From an uncultured beta proteobacterium (GTDB lineage: Bacteria > Pseudomonadota > Gammaproteobacteria > Burkholderiales > Burkholderiaceae_C): a stretch of 37,936 bases of DNA. The notes below the pieces were generated by a model that ran no database searches, was not told where the DNA came from, and worked only from the letters and a program-made list of their open reading frames with translations. Shown here piece after piece: positions 17,440-27,582 of this stretch. The first letter of the stretch is position 1, and each line of letters starts with the position of its first letter. A program made the position numbers and the translations under genes. Location: NCBI GenBank assembly GCA_903822435.1, contig CAIJPE010000225.1:1-37936 (forward strand), read 5' to 3'.

Positions 17440-17471
17440 GGTCCGGGGGCTTGAGGAGCCGCCCCCGGACC
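17440..17471 (-). terminator. Strong hairpin after the liv operon
   Basis: GGTCCGGGGGC (17440-17450) and GCCCCCGGACC (17461-17471) make a perfect 11-bp GC-rich stem with a 10-nt loop, 9 nt beyond the livF stop at 17481. No T-run follows on the minus strand. It is the best terminator candidate of the window by stem length. Confidence 0.6.
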
Positions 17472-17480
17472 CTCGGGGCT

Positions 17481-18203
17481 TCAGTGCCCGCCGCCCAGGT
17501 AGGCTGCCTTGACGGCCGGGTCGTCGCGAAGCTGCGCGGCCGGTCCGTGCAGGCTGATGCGGCCGTTCTCGAGCACGTAGCCGTAGTCGGCCACGCCCAG
17601 CGCCGCGGCGGCGAACTGCTCCACCAGCAACATGGTGACGCCCTGCTCCTTGAGCCGGCTGATGATCCGGAACACCTCGTCCACCAGGATCGGTGCCAGG
17701 CCCATCGACGGCTCGTCCAGCAGCACCACGTCGGGCGCCAGCATCACGGCGCGGGCCATGGCGAGCATCTGCTGCTCGCCACCGCTGAGCGTGCCGGCCA
17801 GCTGCAGCCGCCGCTCCTTCAGCCGCGGAAAGAGCTCCAGCGCCCGCTCCAGGTCGGCCGCGATGTCGCCCTTGGGCCGCGCCCCGGTGTACCGCGGAAA
17901 GGCGCCCAGGCGCAGGTTGTCGGTGACGGTCATGGTGGCGAAGACGCGCCGGCCCTCGGGCGAGTGCGCCAGGCCCAGGCGGGCGATGTGATACGACTCC
18001 AGGCCGTCGATGCGCTTGCCGTTCAGGGTGATCTCACCGGCGCTCGGCGCGATCATTCCGGAAATGGCGCGCATGGTGGTGGTCTTGCCGGCGCCGTTGG
18101 AGCCGATGAGGGTTACCACCTTGCCGCGGGGGACCTCCATGGTCACACCGTGCAGCACCTCGACCTTGCCGTAGCCGGCGTGAAGATTGTGGATGGTCAG
18201 CAT
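17481..18203 (-). CDS. livF: Branched-chain amino acid ABC transporter, ATP-binding protein LivF
   Basis: This is the second ATPase of a Liv/HAAT importer, acting on the cytosolic face. The 240-residue protein begins MLTIHNLHAGYG and has Walker A GSNGAGKTT, Q-loop region SPEGRRVFATMTV, signature LSGGEQQML, Walker B VVLLDEPSMGL and H-loop region LLVEQF, the LivF form in which Glu-Gln replaces Glu-His. ATG 18203 is chosen over the open frame to 18260 because the conserved start of the family is MLxIxNLxAGYG, and 19 nt then separate it from the previous stop. It is the last gene of the operon and is followed by a strong hairpin. Confidence 0.95.
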   Translation of the reverse strand: MLTIHNLHAGYGKVEVLHGVTMEVPRGKVVTLIGSNGAGKTTTMRAISGMIAPSAGEITLNGKRIDGLESYHIARLGLAHSPEGRRVFATMTVTDNLRLGAFPRYTGARPKGDIAADLERALELFPRLKERRLQLAGTLSGGEQQMLAMARAVMLAPDVVLLDEPSMGLAPILVDEVFRIISRLKEQGVTMLLVEQFAAAALGVADYGYVLENGRISLHGPAAQLRDDPAVKAAYLGGGH

Positions 18204-18222
18204 GGGTTGTGCATTCGCGGAG

Positions 18223-20172
18223 TCAGGCGGCGCTGGGGGCGCCATGGGGCTCCGCCTCACCGCCCAGGTAGGCTTCGATGACCTTCGGGTCGGCTTGCAC
18301 GGCCGCGGGCAGGCCCTCGGCGATCTTCTGCCCGAAGTCGAGCACCGAGACGGTGTCGCACACCGACATCACCACGTCCATGTGGTGCTCGATCAGGATC
18401 AGCGTGATGCCGTGGTCGCGGATCTTGTGGATGATGGCCACCAGGTCCTTGATGTCGGGGGCCGTCAGGCCGGCCGCCGGCTCGTCGAGCAGCAGCAGCT
18501 GCGGGTCCAGCGCCAGGGCCCGAGCGATCTCCAGCAGCCGCTGCTTGCCGTAGGGCAGGTTGCGCGCTTCCTCGCGTTCGAGGTTGTCCAGGCCCACGAA
18601 CTCCAGCAGGCCGCGGGCGCGCGCCGTGGCCTCGGTGTCCTCGCGCTGGTAGCGCGGCGTCTGTATGGCCACGTCGATCAGGTTGCTGGCAAAGGTATGG
18701 TGCAGGCCCACCATCACGTTCTGCAGCGCGGTCATCTCGCCGAAGAGCTGCACGTTCTGGAAGGTGCGGGCGATGCCCGACAGCGCGATGTCCGACGAGG
18801 TGCGCCCCACCACGCTGCGCCCGGCGAAGGAGATGTCGCCCGCCGTGGGCACGTAGATGCCGGTGAGCACGTTCATCATCGTGCTCTTGCCTGAGCCGTT
18901 GGGGCCGATCAGGCCGTGAACCGTGCCGCGCCGGATGTTCAGGTCGACGTTGTTCAGCGCCTTCAGGCCGCCGAACTGCATCAGCACGCCCCGGGCCGTC
19001 AGCAGCTCGGCCGGCATGTCGGCAGTGGCATTGGAGATGGCGTCGCGGCCCCCCACGAACTTGGGCGTGGCGGCCGCTTCCTGGCCGCCGGGCCGCAGGC
19101 CCATGGCCGCTCGCACGAAGCCGACGATGCCGTCCTGCAGGTAGTACACGACGAACAGCGTGATCAATCCGAAGATCGACAGACGCCAGTCGGTCATGGT
19201 CTGCAGCACGAAGGAGATCCCCGCCAGCGCGATACTGCCCACCACCGGCACGGCCGCCTGCTTCCAGGTGGACTTGCCGCGCTGCACCGAGATGGCTGCG
19301 CCGACGGCCACCAGCACCGCCACGATCACGGCCACCGTGCGGAACAGCTCCAGGTCGTCCAGCAGCTTGGGCAGCAGAACGATGATGGCAGCACCGAGCA
19401 GCGCACCGATGCGCGTCTTGCGCCCGCCCATGATCACGGCCAGCAGGAACAGCACCGTCAGCTCGAAATTGTAGGTATTGGGGCTGATGTACTGCTCGGA
19501 GTAGGCGTACAGGCCGCCGGCCAGCCCGGCCAGCCCGGCGCTGATCACGAAGGCGTAGACCTTGTAGCGGTACACGCTCACGCCCATGCAATCCGAGGCC
19601 ACGGGGCTGCCGCGCAGCGCTTCGAAGGCCCGGCCCAGGTGCGAGCGCAGGATGCGGTGAACCACGATCAGCGACAGCACCAGCATGGCCAGCACCAGCC
19701 AATAGAACTCGCGCTCGTCCAGCCTGCTGCCGAACAGGCTCGGCTTGGTCAGCTTGATCCCCATCGGGCCTTCGGTGAGGAAGGTCATCTCGTTGATCAG
19801 GATCTGGATGATGGTGCCGAAGGCCAGCGTCACCATGGCCAGGTAGGGGCCCGTCACCCGAAGCGCGGGCAGGGCCAGCAGGGCCCCGAAGCCCGCCGTG
19901 ACGCCGATGGCCACCGGCAGGGTCAGCCACAGCGGGGCGCCCAGCTTCATGACCATCACGCCCACGGCGTAGGAGCCGATGCCGAAGAGTCCCGCATGGC
20001 CCAGCGAGACCTGCCCGGTGTAGCCCACGACGATGTCCAGGCCGAAGAGCACGATCGCGTAGATCATGATCGTCTCGATCAGGTGGATGTAGTACGGGTT
20101 CTGGACCGCCAGCGGCAGCCCGGCCACCAGCAGGGTGGCCGCGACGCCGGCAATGATCAGCTTTCTCGACAT
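18223..20172 (-). CDS. Fused branched-chain amino acid permease and ATPase (LivM-LivG in one chain)
   Basis: One 649-residue frame holds a LivM permease (residues 1-330, with VGYTGQVSLGHAGLFGIGSY and ALRGSPVASDCMGVSVYRYK), a few further membrane segments to about 380, and a LivG ATPase (about 400-649). The ATPase has Walker A GPNGSGKST, IARTFQNVQLFGEMTALQNV, signature LPYGKQRLLEIARAL, Walker B LLLLDEPAAGL and LIEHHMDVVM. The usual two genes are therefore joined without an internal stop. The ATPase half would be fixed to its permease, so stoichiometry differs from the four-subunit form. ATG 20172 lies 2 nt after the livH stop. The linker with GLRPGGQEAA is consistent with a natural fusion, not a sequencing error, since both halves are intact. 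Confidence 0.93.
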   Translation of the reverse strand: MSRKLIIAGVAATLLVAGLPLAVQNPYYIHLIETIMIYAIVLFGLDIVVGYTGQVSLGHAGLFGIGSYAVGVMVMKLGAPLWLTLPVAIGVTAGFGALLALPALRVTGPYLAMVTLAFGTIIQILINEMTFLTEGPMGIKLTKPSLFGSRLDEREFYWLVLAMLVLSLIVVHRILRSHLGRAFEALRGSPVASDCMGVSVYRYKVYAFVISAGLAGLAGGLYAYSEQYISPNTYNFELTVLFLLAVIMGGRKTRIGALLGAAIIVLLPKLLDDLELFRTVAVIVAVLVAVGAAISVQRGKSTWKQAAVPVVGSIALAGISFVLQTMTDWRLSIFGLITLFVVYYLQDGIVGFVRAAMGLRPGGQEAAATPKFVGGRDAISNATADMPAELLTARGVLMQFGGLKALNNVDLNIRRGTVHGLIGPNGSGKSTMMNVLTGIYVPTAGDISFAGRSVVGRTSSDIALSGIARTFQNVQLFGEMTALQNVMVGLHHTFASNLIDVAIQTPRYQREDTEATARARGLLEFVGLDNLEREEARNLPYGKQRLLEIARALALDPQLLLLDEPAAGLTAPDIKDLVAIIHKIRDHGITLILIEHHMDVVMSVCDTVSVLDFGQKIAEGLPAAVQADPKVIEAYLGGEAEPHGAPSAA

Positions 20173-20174
20173 CG

Positions 20175-21053
20175 TCAGACCTTCTTGATGGCCGTCTTGC
20201 CGAACAGGCCGGCCGGCTTGAGCGCCAGCACGACCAGCAGCAGCACCAGGCCCGGCACGTCCTTGTAGCCGGTGGAGATGTAGAAGCCCGTGGTGGTCTC
20301 GGCGATGCCCAGGATGATCCCTCCCACGATGATGCCCAGGCCGCTGGTCAGGCCGCCGATGATGGCCACCGCAAAGGCCTTCAGGCCCAGGACGGCGCCC
20401 ATGGTGGCGCCGGTCAGCGTCAGCGGCGCGATCAGCACGCCCGCGAAGGCCGCAGTCAGCGAAGACAGGGCGTACGAAAAGGTGATCACCAGCCCCGTGT
20501 TGATGCCCATGAGCTTGGCCGCGTCGCGGTCGTTGAAGGTGGCGACCACGGCGCGGCCGTAGATGGAGCGGCGGTTGAACACTTCCACCGCCAGCATCAT
20601 GCCGATGGCGCCCACCACCACCATGATTTCCATCGGCAGCACGTTGGCGCCCAGGAAGTGCAGGGGCTCTTCGGGCAGCGGCGAGGGGAACTTCAGGTCA
20701 TCGCGGCCCCAGACGTTCTCGGCCACGTTCTTGAAGATGATGCCCAGCGCGATGGTGGACATGATCCAGCCGAACTCGCTCTTGATCTTGATGGCCGGCC
20801 GCACGCCGATGCGCTCGACGAAGGCACCCTGCAGGATGCCGAACAGGCACACAAGCGGGATCATCAGCCAGTAGTTGAGCCCCAACTTCTCCACCAGGGT
20901 CAGGCCCACCAGCGCACCCAGCATGAGCGCATCGCCCTGCCCGAAATTCAGCGTGTCGGACGTGGCGAAGGTCAGCTGGTAGCCGAAAGCGATGACGGCA
21001 TAGATCATGCCCAGCGCGATGCCGCTGAAAACGAGTTGGGTGAGGATCTGCAT
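20175..21053 (-). CDS. livH: Branched-chain amino acid ABC transporter permease LivH
   Basis: The inner-membrane permease half of the Liv importer, 292 residues with eight or so hydrophobic segments. It begins MQILTQLVFSGIALGMIYAV and carries the family blocks LNFGQGDALMLGAL and GINTGLVITFSYALSSLTAA, plus KAFAVAIIGGLTSGLGIIVGG close to the cytoplasmic coupling helix. It pairs with the LivM half of the next gene. An 83-bp gap with a stem-loop separates it from the binding-protein gene, a spacing typical where the binding protein must be made in excess. Confidence 0.95.
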   Translation of the reverse strand: MQILTQLVFSGIALGMIYAVIAFGYQLTFATSDTLNFGQGDALMLGALVGLTLVEKLGLNYWLMIPLVCLFGILQGAFVERIGVRPAIKIKSEFGWIMSTIALGIIFKNVAENVWGRDDLKFPSPLPEEPLHFLGANVLPMEIMVVVGAIGMMLAVEVFNRRSIYGRAVVATFNDRDAAKLMGINTGLVITFSYALSSLTAAFAGVLIAPLTLTGATMGAVLGLKAFAVAIIGGLTSGLGIIVGGIILGIAETTTGFYISTGYKDVPGLVLLLVVLALKPAGLFGKTAIKKV

Positions 21054-21079
21054 GGCGAGCCCGGGTGGCCAACATGAAA

Positions 21080-21102
21080 CCGCCGGGCTGGGGGCCCGGC
21101 GG
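21080..21102 (-). terminator. Intra-operon stem-loop between the binding-protein gene and livH
   Basis: CCGCCGGGC (21080-21088) and GCCCGGCGG (21094-21102) form a perfect 9-bp stem with a 5-nt loop. On the minus strand it is followed by TTTCATGTT, a poor T-run. It probably causes partial termination or protects the upstream message, which raises binding protein over permease. Confidence 0.5.
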
Positions 21103-21136
21103 CGTGGGGTTCAAGCGCCCATAGAGGGAGCGGCGC

Positions 21137-22381
21137 CTACTTCTTGACGGCCAATGCGCCCTTGGCGTTGGGGTCCTTGACACGCACTTCCGAAGCCTTC
21201 TTCTGGTCTTCGGTGTAAGCGTAGACCACGCGCTGGCCCTTGACCTCGCCGAACACCGGGATGTTGGCGGTGATCGCCTCGTGGTCCTTGGCGGTGAAGG
21301 GCTTGTTGTACGTGGTGACCACGCCTTCCACCGGCGTCTTCAGGTCTTCCAGGGCCGCCTTGATCTTCGGGCCTTCGGTGCCGCCGGCCTGCTTCATGGC
21401 CGCAGCCAGCAGGTAGATGGAGTCATACCCCTGCGCTGCCGACACCGGCGAATCGATGCGCGCGTTCTTGGGGTTGAAGGTCTTCAGGTAATTGATGATG
21501 AAGGCCTGTCGCTTGGGCGTGGTGGGCTCCTGCACGAAGGTCTGCGGCATGCGCGCGCCTTCACCGCCGGGGCCGGCGTTGTCGATGAAGTTGGCCATCG
21601 ACAAGGTCCAGCTGCCGATCATCGGCACCTTCCAGCCCAGCTTGGTCATGCCGTTGGCGATCTGCGCCAGTTCGGGGCCGATGCCGTAGGTGAGGATGGC
21701 TTGCGCACCGGCTTCCTTGGCCTTCAGCAGCTGCGGCGTCATGTCCACATCCTTGATGTTGAACTTCTCCACCGCCACGGGCTTGATGCCCTTGAGCGCC
21801 AGGGCCTTTTCCAGGTCGTCACGGCCGAGCTGGCCGTAGTTGGTGGAGTCGGCCAGGATGGCGACCTTCTTGAAACCGCGGCGGGTGACCGCCTCTTCCA
21901 CGATCATCGGCGCCTGGATGCTGTCGTGCGCGGCGTTGCGGAAGACGTAGTTATCGGGCTGGTCGTCGAACTGATGGGTGATGAGCGAGCCGGTGGCCAC
22001 GTTGTTCATCACCGGGATCTTGGCTTCCTGGTAGAAGCGCTGCGAGGCCAGGGCCACGCCGGTGTTGATGTAGCCCACGCTGGCCACGACCTTTTCCTTG
22101 TTGATCAGCTCCTGGGCGATCTGCACGCCACGTTCGTTCTTGGCTTCGTCGTCGCGCTCCACCACCTGCAGCTGGCGGCCCAGCACACCGCCGGCCTTGT
22201 TGATTTCGTCCACTGCCAGGCGCACGCCATCGCGCATGCTCACGCCCATGGACGACGAGCCGCCGGTGAAGGGGCCCTGGACGCCGATCTTGATCGGGTC
22301 AGCGGCTTGCGCCGAGGTGAACGCGGCGCACAACGAGGTTGCCAGGGCCACGGCCGTGAGGGCTCTGCGGGTGATGATCAT
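21137..22381 (-). CDS. Branched-chain amino acid ABC transporter, periplasmic substrate-binding protein
   Basis: The 414-residue protein has a Sec signal (MIITRRALTAVALATSLCAA, cleavage after AQA) and a type I periplasmic-binding fold: IKIGVQGPFTGGSSSMGVSMRDGVRLAVDEIN at the start, then VVASVGYINTGVALASQ and NYGQLGRDDLEKAL. ATG 22381 has GGAGA 6-8 nt upstream. The frame continues to 22450 but that part lacks signal-peptide character. It is the first gene of the operon livK-livH-livMG-livF. The ligand is inferred from the operon; related receptors also take aromatic acids or amides, so a strict Leu/Ile/Val ligand is not proved. Confidence 0.92.
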   Translation of the reverse strand: MIITRRALTAVALATSLCAAFTSAQAADPIKIGVQGPFTGGSSSMGVSMRDGVRLAVDEINKAGGVLGRQLQVVERDDEAKNERGVQIAQELINKEKVVASVGYINTGVALASQRFYQEAKIPVMNNVATGSLITHQFDDQPDNYVFRNAAHDSIQAPMIVEEAVTRRGFKKVAILADSTNYGQLGRDDLEKALALKGIKPVAVEKFNIKDVDMTPQLLKAKEAGAQAILTYGIGPELAQIANGMTKLGWKVPMIGSWTLSMANFIDNAGPGGEGARMPQTFVQEPTTPKRQAFIINYLKTFNPKNARIDSPVSAAQGYDSIYLLAAAMKQAGGTEGPKIKAALEDLKTPVEGVVTTYNKPFTAKDHEAITANIPVFGEVKGQRVVYAYTEDQKKASEVRVKDPNAKGALAVKK

Positions 22382-22418
22382 CTGTGTCTCCGTCAGGAAT
22401 TGAATGCCGATAGGGCAC

Positions 22419-22436
22419 GGACGCGTCTTGGCGTCC
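22419..22436. repeat. Hairpin in the leader of the liv operon
   Basis: GGACGC (22419-22424) and GCGTCC (22431-22436) pair around a 6-nt loop about 40 nt upstream of the binding-protein ATG. It may be a leader hairpin or operator. No leader peptide with branched-chain codons is evident. Confidence 0.25.
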
Positions 22437-22498
22437 GCAGCCCATGACAATGCCTGATCGGAAGGCTCTTCGGGTGCGCGGGACTACTTACGGGTTAA

Positions 22499-22522
22499 CC
22501 CCGGGGATTTGAGGCCCCGGGG
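22499..22522 (-). terminator. Terminator-like hairpin after acnA
   Basis: CCCCGGGG occurs twice (22499-22506 and 22515-22522) with an 8-nt spacer and can form an 8-bp stem, extended by one G-T pair. It lies 10 nt beyond the acnA stop, and TTAACC follows on the minus strand. Each arm is itself palindromic, so cruciform or dimer pairing is also possible. Confidence 0.5.
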
Positions 22523-22532
22523 CTTCCTTACA

Positions 22533-25301
<2,769 letters not shown>

Positions 25302-25365
25302 GGGGGTTCTCGGGTAGTTGAGGGGCGGATGGACAGCGAGGGGAAGGCCGGATTGTCAGCCTGCG

Positions 25366-25818
25366 TCACGAGCCTTTCGGCACGATGACTTTCAGGCCCT
25401 TGAAGTAGTCGCGGAAGAAGCCGGCGTCGCGGGTGATCAGTGCCTGGCATTGCAGCAGTGCGTGGGCGCCGATGAGGAAGTCGGGGACGGTGCGGGTGCC
25501 CATCGGGCCGGGCGTCCCGCGCTTGCCGGCGCCGCGCAGACGCTCGTTGTAGCGGCGCTGCATCTCGCCGGCACGCGCGGCCGAGCGCAGCTCCAGCGCC
25601 GAGTAGCTCAGCCCCATTTCCTCCAGCGCGTCCATCAGCTGCGAGCTGTGGCCCAGGCCGGCCACGACTTCGCTGATCACGACCTCGCAGGCCACCACGG
25701 GCCCCAGGCTCAGGGCTTCGCGCAGGCACGATTCGGCGGCATCGGCGCGGCTGTCGTCGCCGAGCAGATCGACGATGACCGAGGTGTCGACCGCAATCGT
25801 TCGCGGCGCAGCGGGCAT
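25366..25818 (-). CDS. PIN-domain ribonuclease toxin (VapC type)
   Basis: The 150-residue PIN-domain protein carries the acidic metal-binding set D11 (IAVDTSVIVDLL), E50 (VISEVVAGL), D113 (TVPDFLIGAHA) and D131 (LITRDAGFF). VapC toxins usually cut initiator tRNA or rRNA. The gene follows an AbrB-type antitoxin by 17 nt and ends 64 nt before acnA. No frameshift or lost catalytic residue is seen, so the toxin looks functional. The exact RNA target cannot be told. Confidence 0.9.
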   Translation of the reverse strand: MPAAPRTIAVDTSVIVDLLGDDSRADAAESCLREALSLGPVVACEVVISEVVAGLGHSSQLMDALEEMGLSYSALELRSAARAGEMQRRYNERLRGAGKRGTPGPMGTRTVPDFLIGAHALLQCQALITRDAGFFRDYFKGLKVIVPKGS

Positions 25819-25835
25819 GGGGCGGGGGCGGGCGT

Positions 25836-26081
25836 TCAGGGCTCGATCGGGTCGCCGGGCGCGCGGCCGCGCAGTTCACGCATGACGTCGTCGGTGGTCA
25901 CGCCCTCGGGCAGCTTGAAGCGGCCCCGCACGCGCGACAAGGCGTCCTGGACTTCCTTGTGCAGCACGATGCGGCCGCCTTCGAGTTCAACCCGCAGGCG
26001 CGTGCCCTTTGTCAGGCCCAGCGCGTCGCGCACGGCCTTGGGCAGGGTGATCTGGCCGCGCTCGGCGACAGTGGCTTCCAT
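25836..26081 (-). CDS. AbrB/SpoVT-type antitoxin (VapB)
   Basis: The 81-residue protein begins MEATVAERGQITLPKAVRDAL, a swapped-hairpin AbrB DNA-binding domain of about 47 residues. Its tail (GRFKLPEGVTTDDVMRELRG) would wrap the VapC toxin. ATG 26081 is preferred to the ATG at 26120: it has GGGA about 5 nt upstream, and the upstream ATG overlaps a good -10 box, so it would lie outside or at the edge of the message. The protein probably represses its own promoter through the inverted repeat at 26102-26118. Confidence 0.88.
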   Translation of the reverse strand: MEATVAERGQITLPKAVRDALGLTKGTRLRVELEGGRIVLHKEVQDALSRVRGRFKLPEGVTTDDVMRELRGRAPGDPIEP

Positions 26082-26101
26082 GGCGTCCCACGCAGAATTG
26101 G

Positions 26102-26118
26102 GTATGCATGGATCATAC
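26102..26118. promoter_or_regulatory. Operator-like inverted repeat at the vapBC promoter
   Basis: GTATG (26102-26106) and CATAC (26114-26118) form a 5-7-5 inverted repeat overlapping the -10 box. Toxin-antitoxin complexes of this class usually bind such sites in their own promoter. Binding is inferred. Confidence 0.5.
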
Positions 26119-26140
26119 ATACTTCCGTGTGCCGGCTCAA
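26112..26140 (-). promoter_or_regulatory. Promoter of the vapBC pair (TTGAGC - 17 nt - TATGAT)
   Basis: On the minus strand the -35 TTGAGC (26140-26135) and -10 TATGAT (26117-26112) are spaced by exactly 17 nt, a good sigma-70 match. Transcription would start near 26105, giving a leader of about 25 nt before ATG 26081 with its GGGA ribosome site. Confidence 0.65.
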
Positions 26141-26149
26141 CCCCGGCAC
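26129..26149 (-). terminator. Hairpin after the DUF1501 gene, overlapping the vapBC -35
   Basis: GTGCCGG (26129-26135) and CCGGCAC (26143-26149) pair perfectly around a 7-nt loop. It lies about 16 nt beyond the DUF1501 stop and has no T-run. The vapBC -35 box lies in its loop. Confidence 0.4.
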
Positions 26150-26165
26150 CGGCCTTTGCCGAGCT

Positions 26166-27554
26166 TCACACGAAGCCGAGGTTGCGCGTGCTGGCGTCGA
26201 AGTTGGCCAGGTTGGGCAGCACCGTGAGCAGGTTGGTGTCGCTCACGCCCATCCAGCGGCCCAGCGTGGCGGCCAGTTGGTCCACCGAGGTGGTGGGCAG
26301 CAGCCGGCCCTGGCCCACGTCGTCCGGGCCGTTGTTGGCCACCACGGGCGGCGTGCCGTAGAAGCGCTGGCCGTTGACGGCGCCGCCCATCACGAAGTGC
26401 ATGCTGCCCCAGCCGTGATCGGAGCCGTCGTTGTTGCCGCTCAAGGTACGGCCGAAGTCGGAGGCCGTGAAGGTGGTCACCTGGTTGGCCACGCCGAGTT
26501 CCACGGTGGCGGCGTAGAAGGCCGACAGCGCGCCGGAGACGGTATTCAGCAGCACCGGGTGGTCGGTCAGCAGGCCGTCGTGTGTATCGAATCCGCCCAG
26601 CGACACGAAGAACACCTGGCGCTTGGCCGAGAGCCCGTCGGCGCTGGCGATCATGCGGGCCACGAGCTTCAACTGGTCGGCCAGGCTGTTGGGTGTGGGG
26701 AAGGGCGTGGCGATGGCGGTGGCCGGCACCAACTGGCTGGACATCAAGGCGTTGGCGTCGATGCTGCGCTGCGTGACGCGGGTGTACTCCGATTCCAGCA
26801 GATGGGTGCGCGGCTGGGTGATGAGCGTGCGCAGGGCAGCCGAGGCCGCCGCCGAGCCGAACAGCGGCGTGCCCAGGGCCTTCAAGGGCACCGAGCCGCT
26901 GGGAGAGACCTGGTATTGCACGGCGGTGCGCCCCGACAGGTACACCGCGTTGCCCGACACGTTGATGCAGGTGAAGGTGGCGTTGCCGTTGCCGGCCTGG
27001 AAGAGGTCGCCCAGGCGGCCGCCCCAGCCCGAGGTGGCGCCCTCGGGCGACGAGCTCTGCCAGACCGATTGCTGGTCGTTGTGCGAGAACAGCTTGGGCG
27101 GCAGCGGCACGGTCTTGGCGAGGTACTGCGCCTTGGTGGTGGGCTGCACCAGCGTGCCCACGTTGAGGATGACACCCATGTGCCCGGCATCGAACAATGG
27201 CAGCAGCGGCGAGAGCTCCGGGGCCAGCGCGTACTGGCGCCCGCCGGCCAGGGCCGTGACTGGCTGCAGCACGGTGCCGTCCAGCGCGCTGCGGGCATAG
27301 GCCAGGGTCGGGCGCAGGCCGTTGTAGAGGTTGTAGTTGGCTGTGTCGTAGGGCACCAGGGTGTTGCCGTAGTCGTTGCCGCCATACAGGAAGACGCACA
27401 CCAGCGCCTTGTAGTCGGTGGCAGTGCTGGCGGCGGCTTCGCCCATCGCGGCCATGTTCAGCGCCCAGGGTGCCGCTGCTCCGGCCACCGAGAGCGCGCT
27501 GGCGCGTTGCAGGAAGGCGCGACGCGAGGCGTCCATGCGGGTGGATTGCTTCAT
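26166..27554 (-). CDS. DUF1501 exported protein (twin-arginine signal)
   Basis: The 462-residue protein starts with a Tat-type signal, ASRRAFLQRASALSVAGAAAP, with twin arginines, a hydrophobic stretch and a cleavage region near GEAAAS. The mature part has the DUF1501 blocks CVFLYGGNDYGNTLVP, FSHNDQQSVWQSS, SLGGFDTHDGLLTDHP and TASDFGRTLSGNNDGSDHGW. The family is related to sulfatase/alkaline-phosphatase folds and the His and Asp positions suggest a metal site, but no reaction is known. It is the second gene after a DUF1800 gene, 28 nt apart. This pair is conserved in many Proteobacteria and Planctomycetes, implying a joint periplasmic or surface function. Confidence 0.9.
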   Translation of the reverse strand: MKQSTRMDASRRAFLQRASALSVAGAAAPWALNMAAMGEAAASTATDYKALVCVFLYGGNDYGNTLVPYDTANYNLYNGLRPTLAYARSALDGTVLQPVTALAGGRQYALAPELSPLLPLFDAGHMGVILNVGTLVQPTTKAQYLAKTVPLPPKLFSHNDQQSVWQSSSPEGATSGWGGRLGDLFQAGNGNATFTCINVSGNAVYLSGRTAVQYQVSPSGSVPLKALGTPLFGSAAASAALRTLITQPRTHLLESEYTRVTQRSIDANALMSSQLVPATAIATPFPTPNSLADQLKLVARMIASADGLSAKRQVFFVSLGGFDTHDGLLTDHPVLLNTVSGALSAFYAATVELGVANQVTTFTASDFGRTLSGNNDGSDHGWGSMHFVMGGAVNGQRFYGTPPVVANNGPDDVGQGRLLPTTSVDQLAATLGRWMGVSDTNLLTVLPNLANFDASTRNLGFV

Positions 27555-27582
27555 CGGGGCTTTCTTCGGTGCGCGGGGGCGC

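Noticed and set aside
18257..19930. Large second minus-strand frame inside livM-livG, and the plus-strand frame opposite
   Set aside because: Both are Arg/Pro/His-rich shadow frames of the fusion gene with no known domain.
26102..26120. Antitoxin start at ATG 26120
   Set aside because: It overlaps the -10 box. The AbrB domain starts at ATG 26081, which has a ribosome site.
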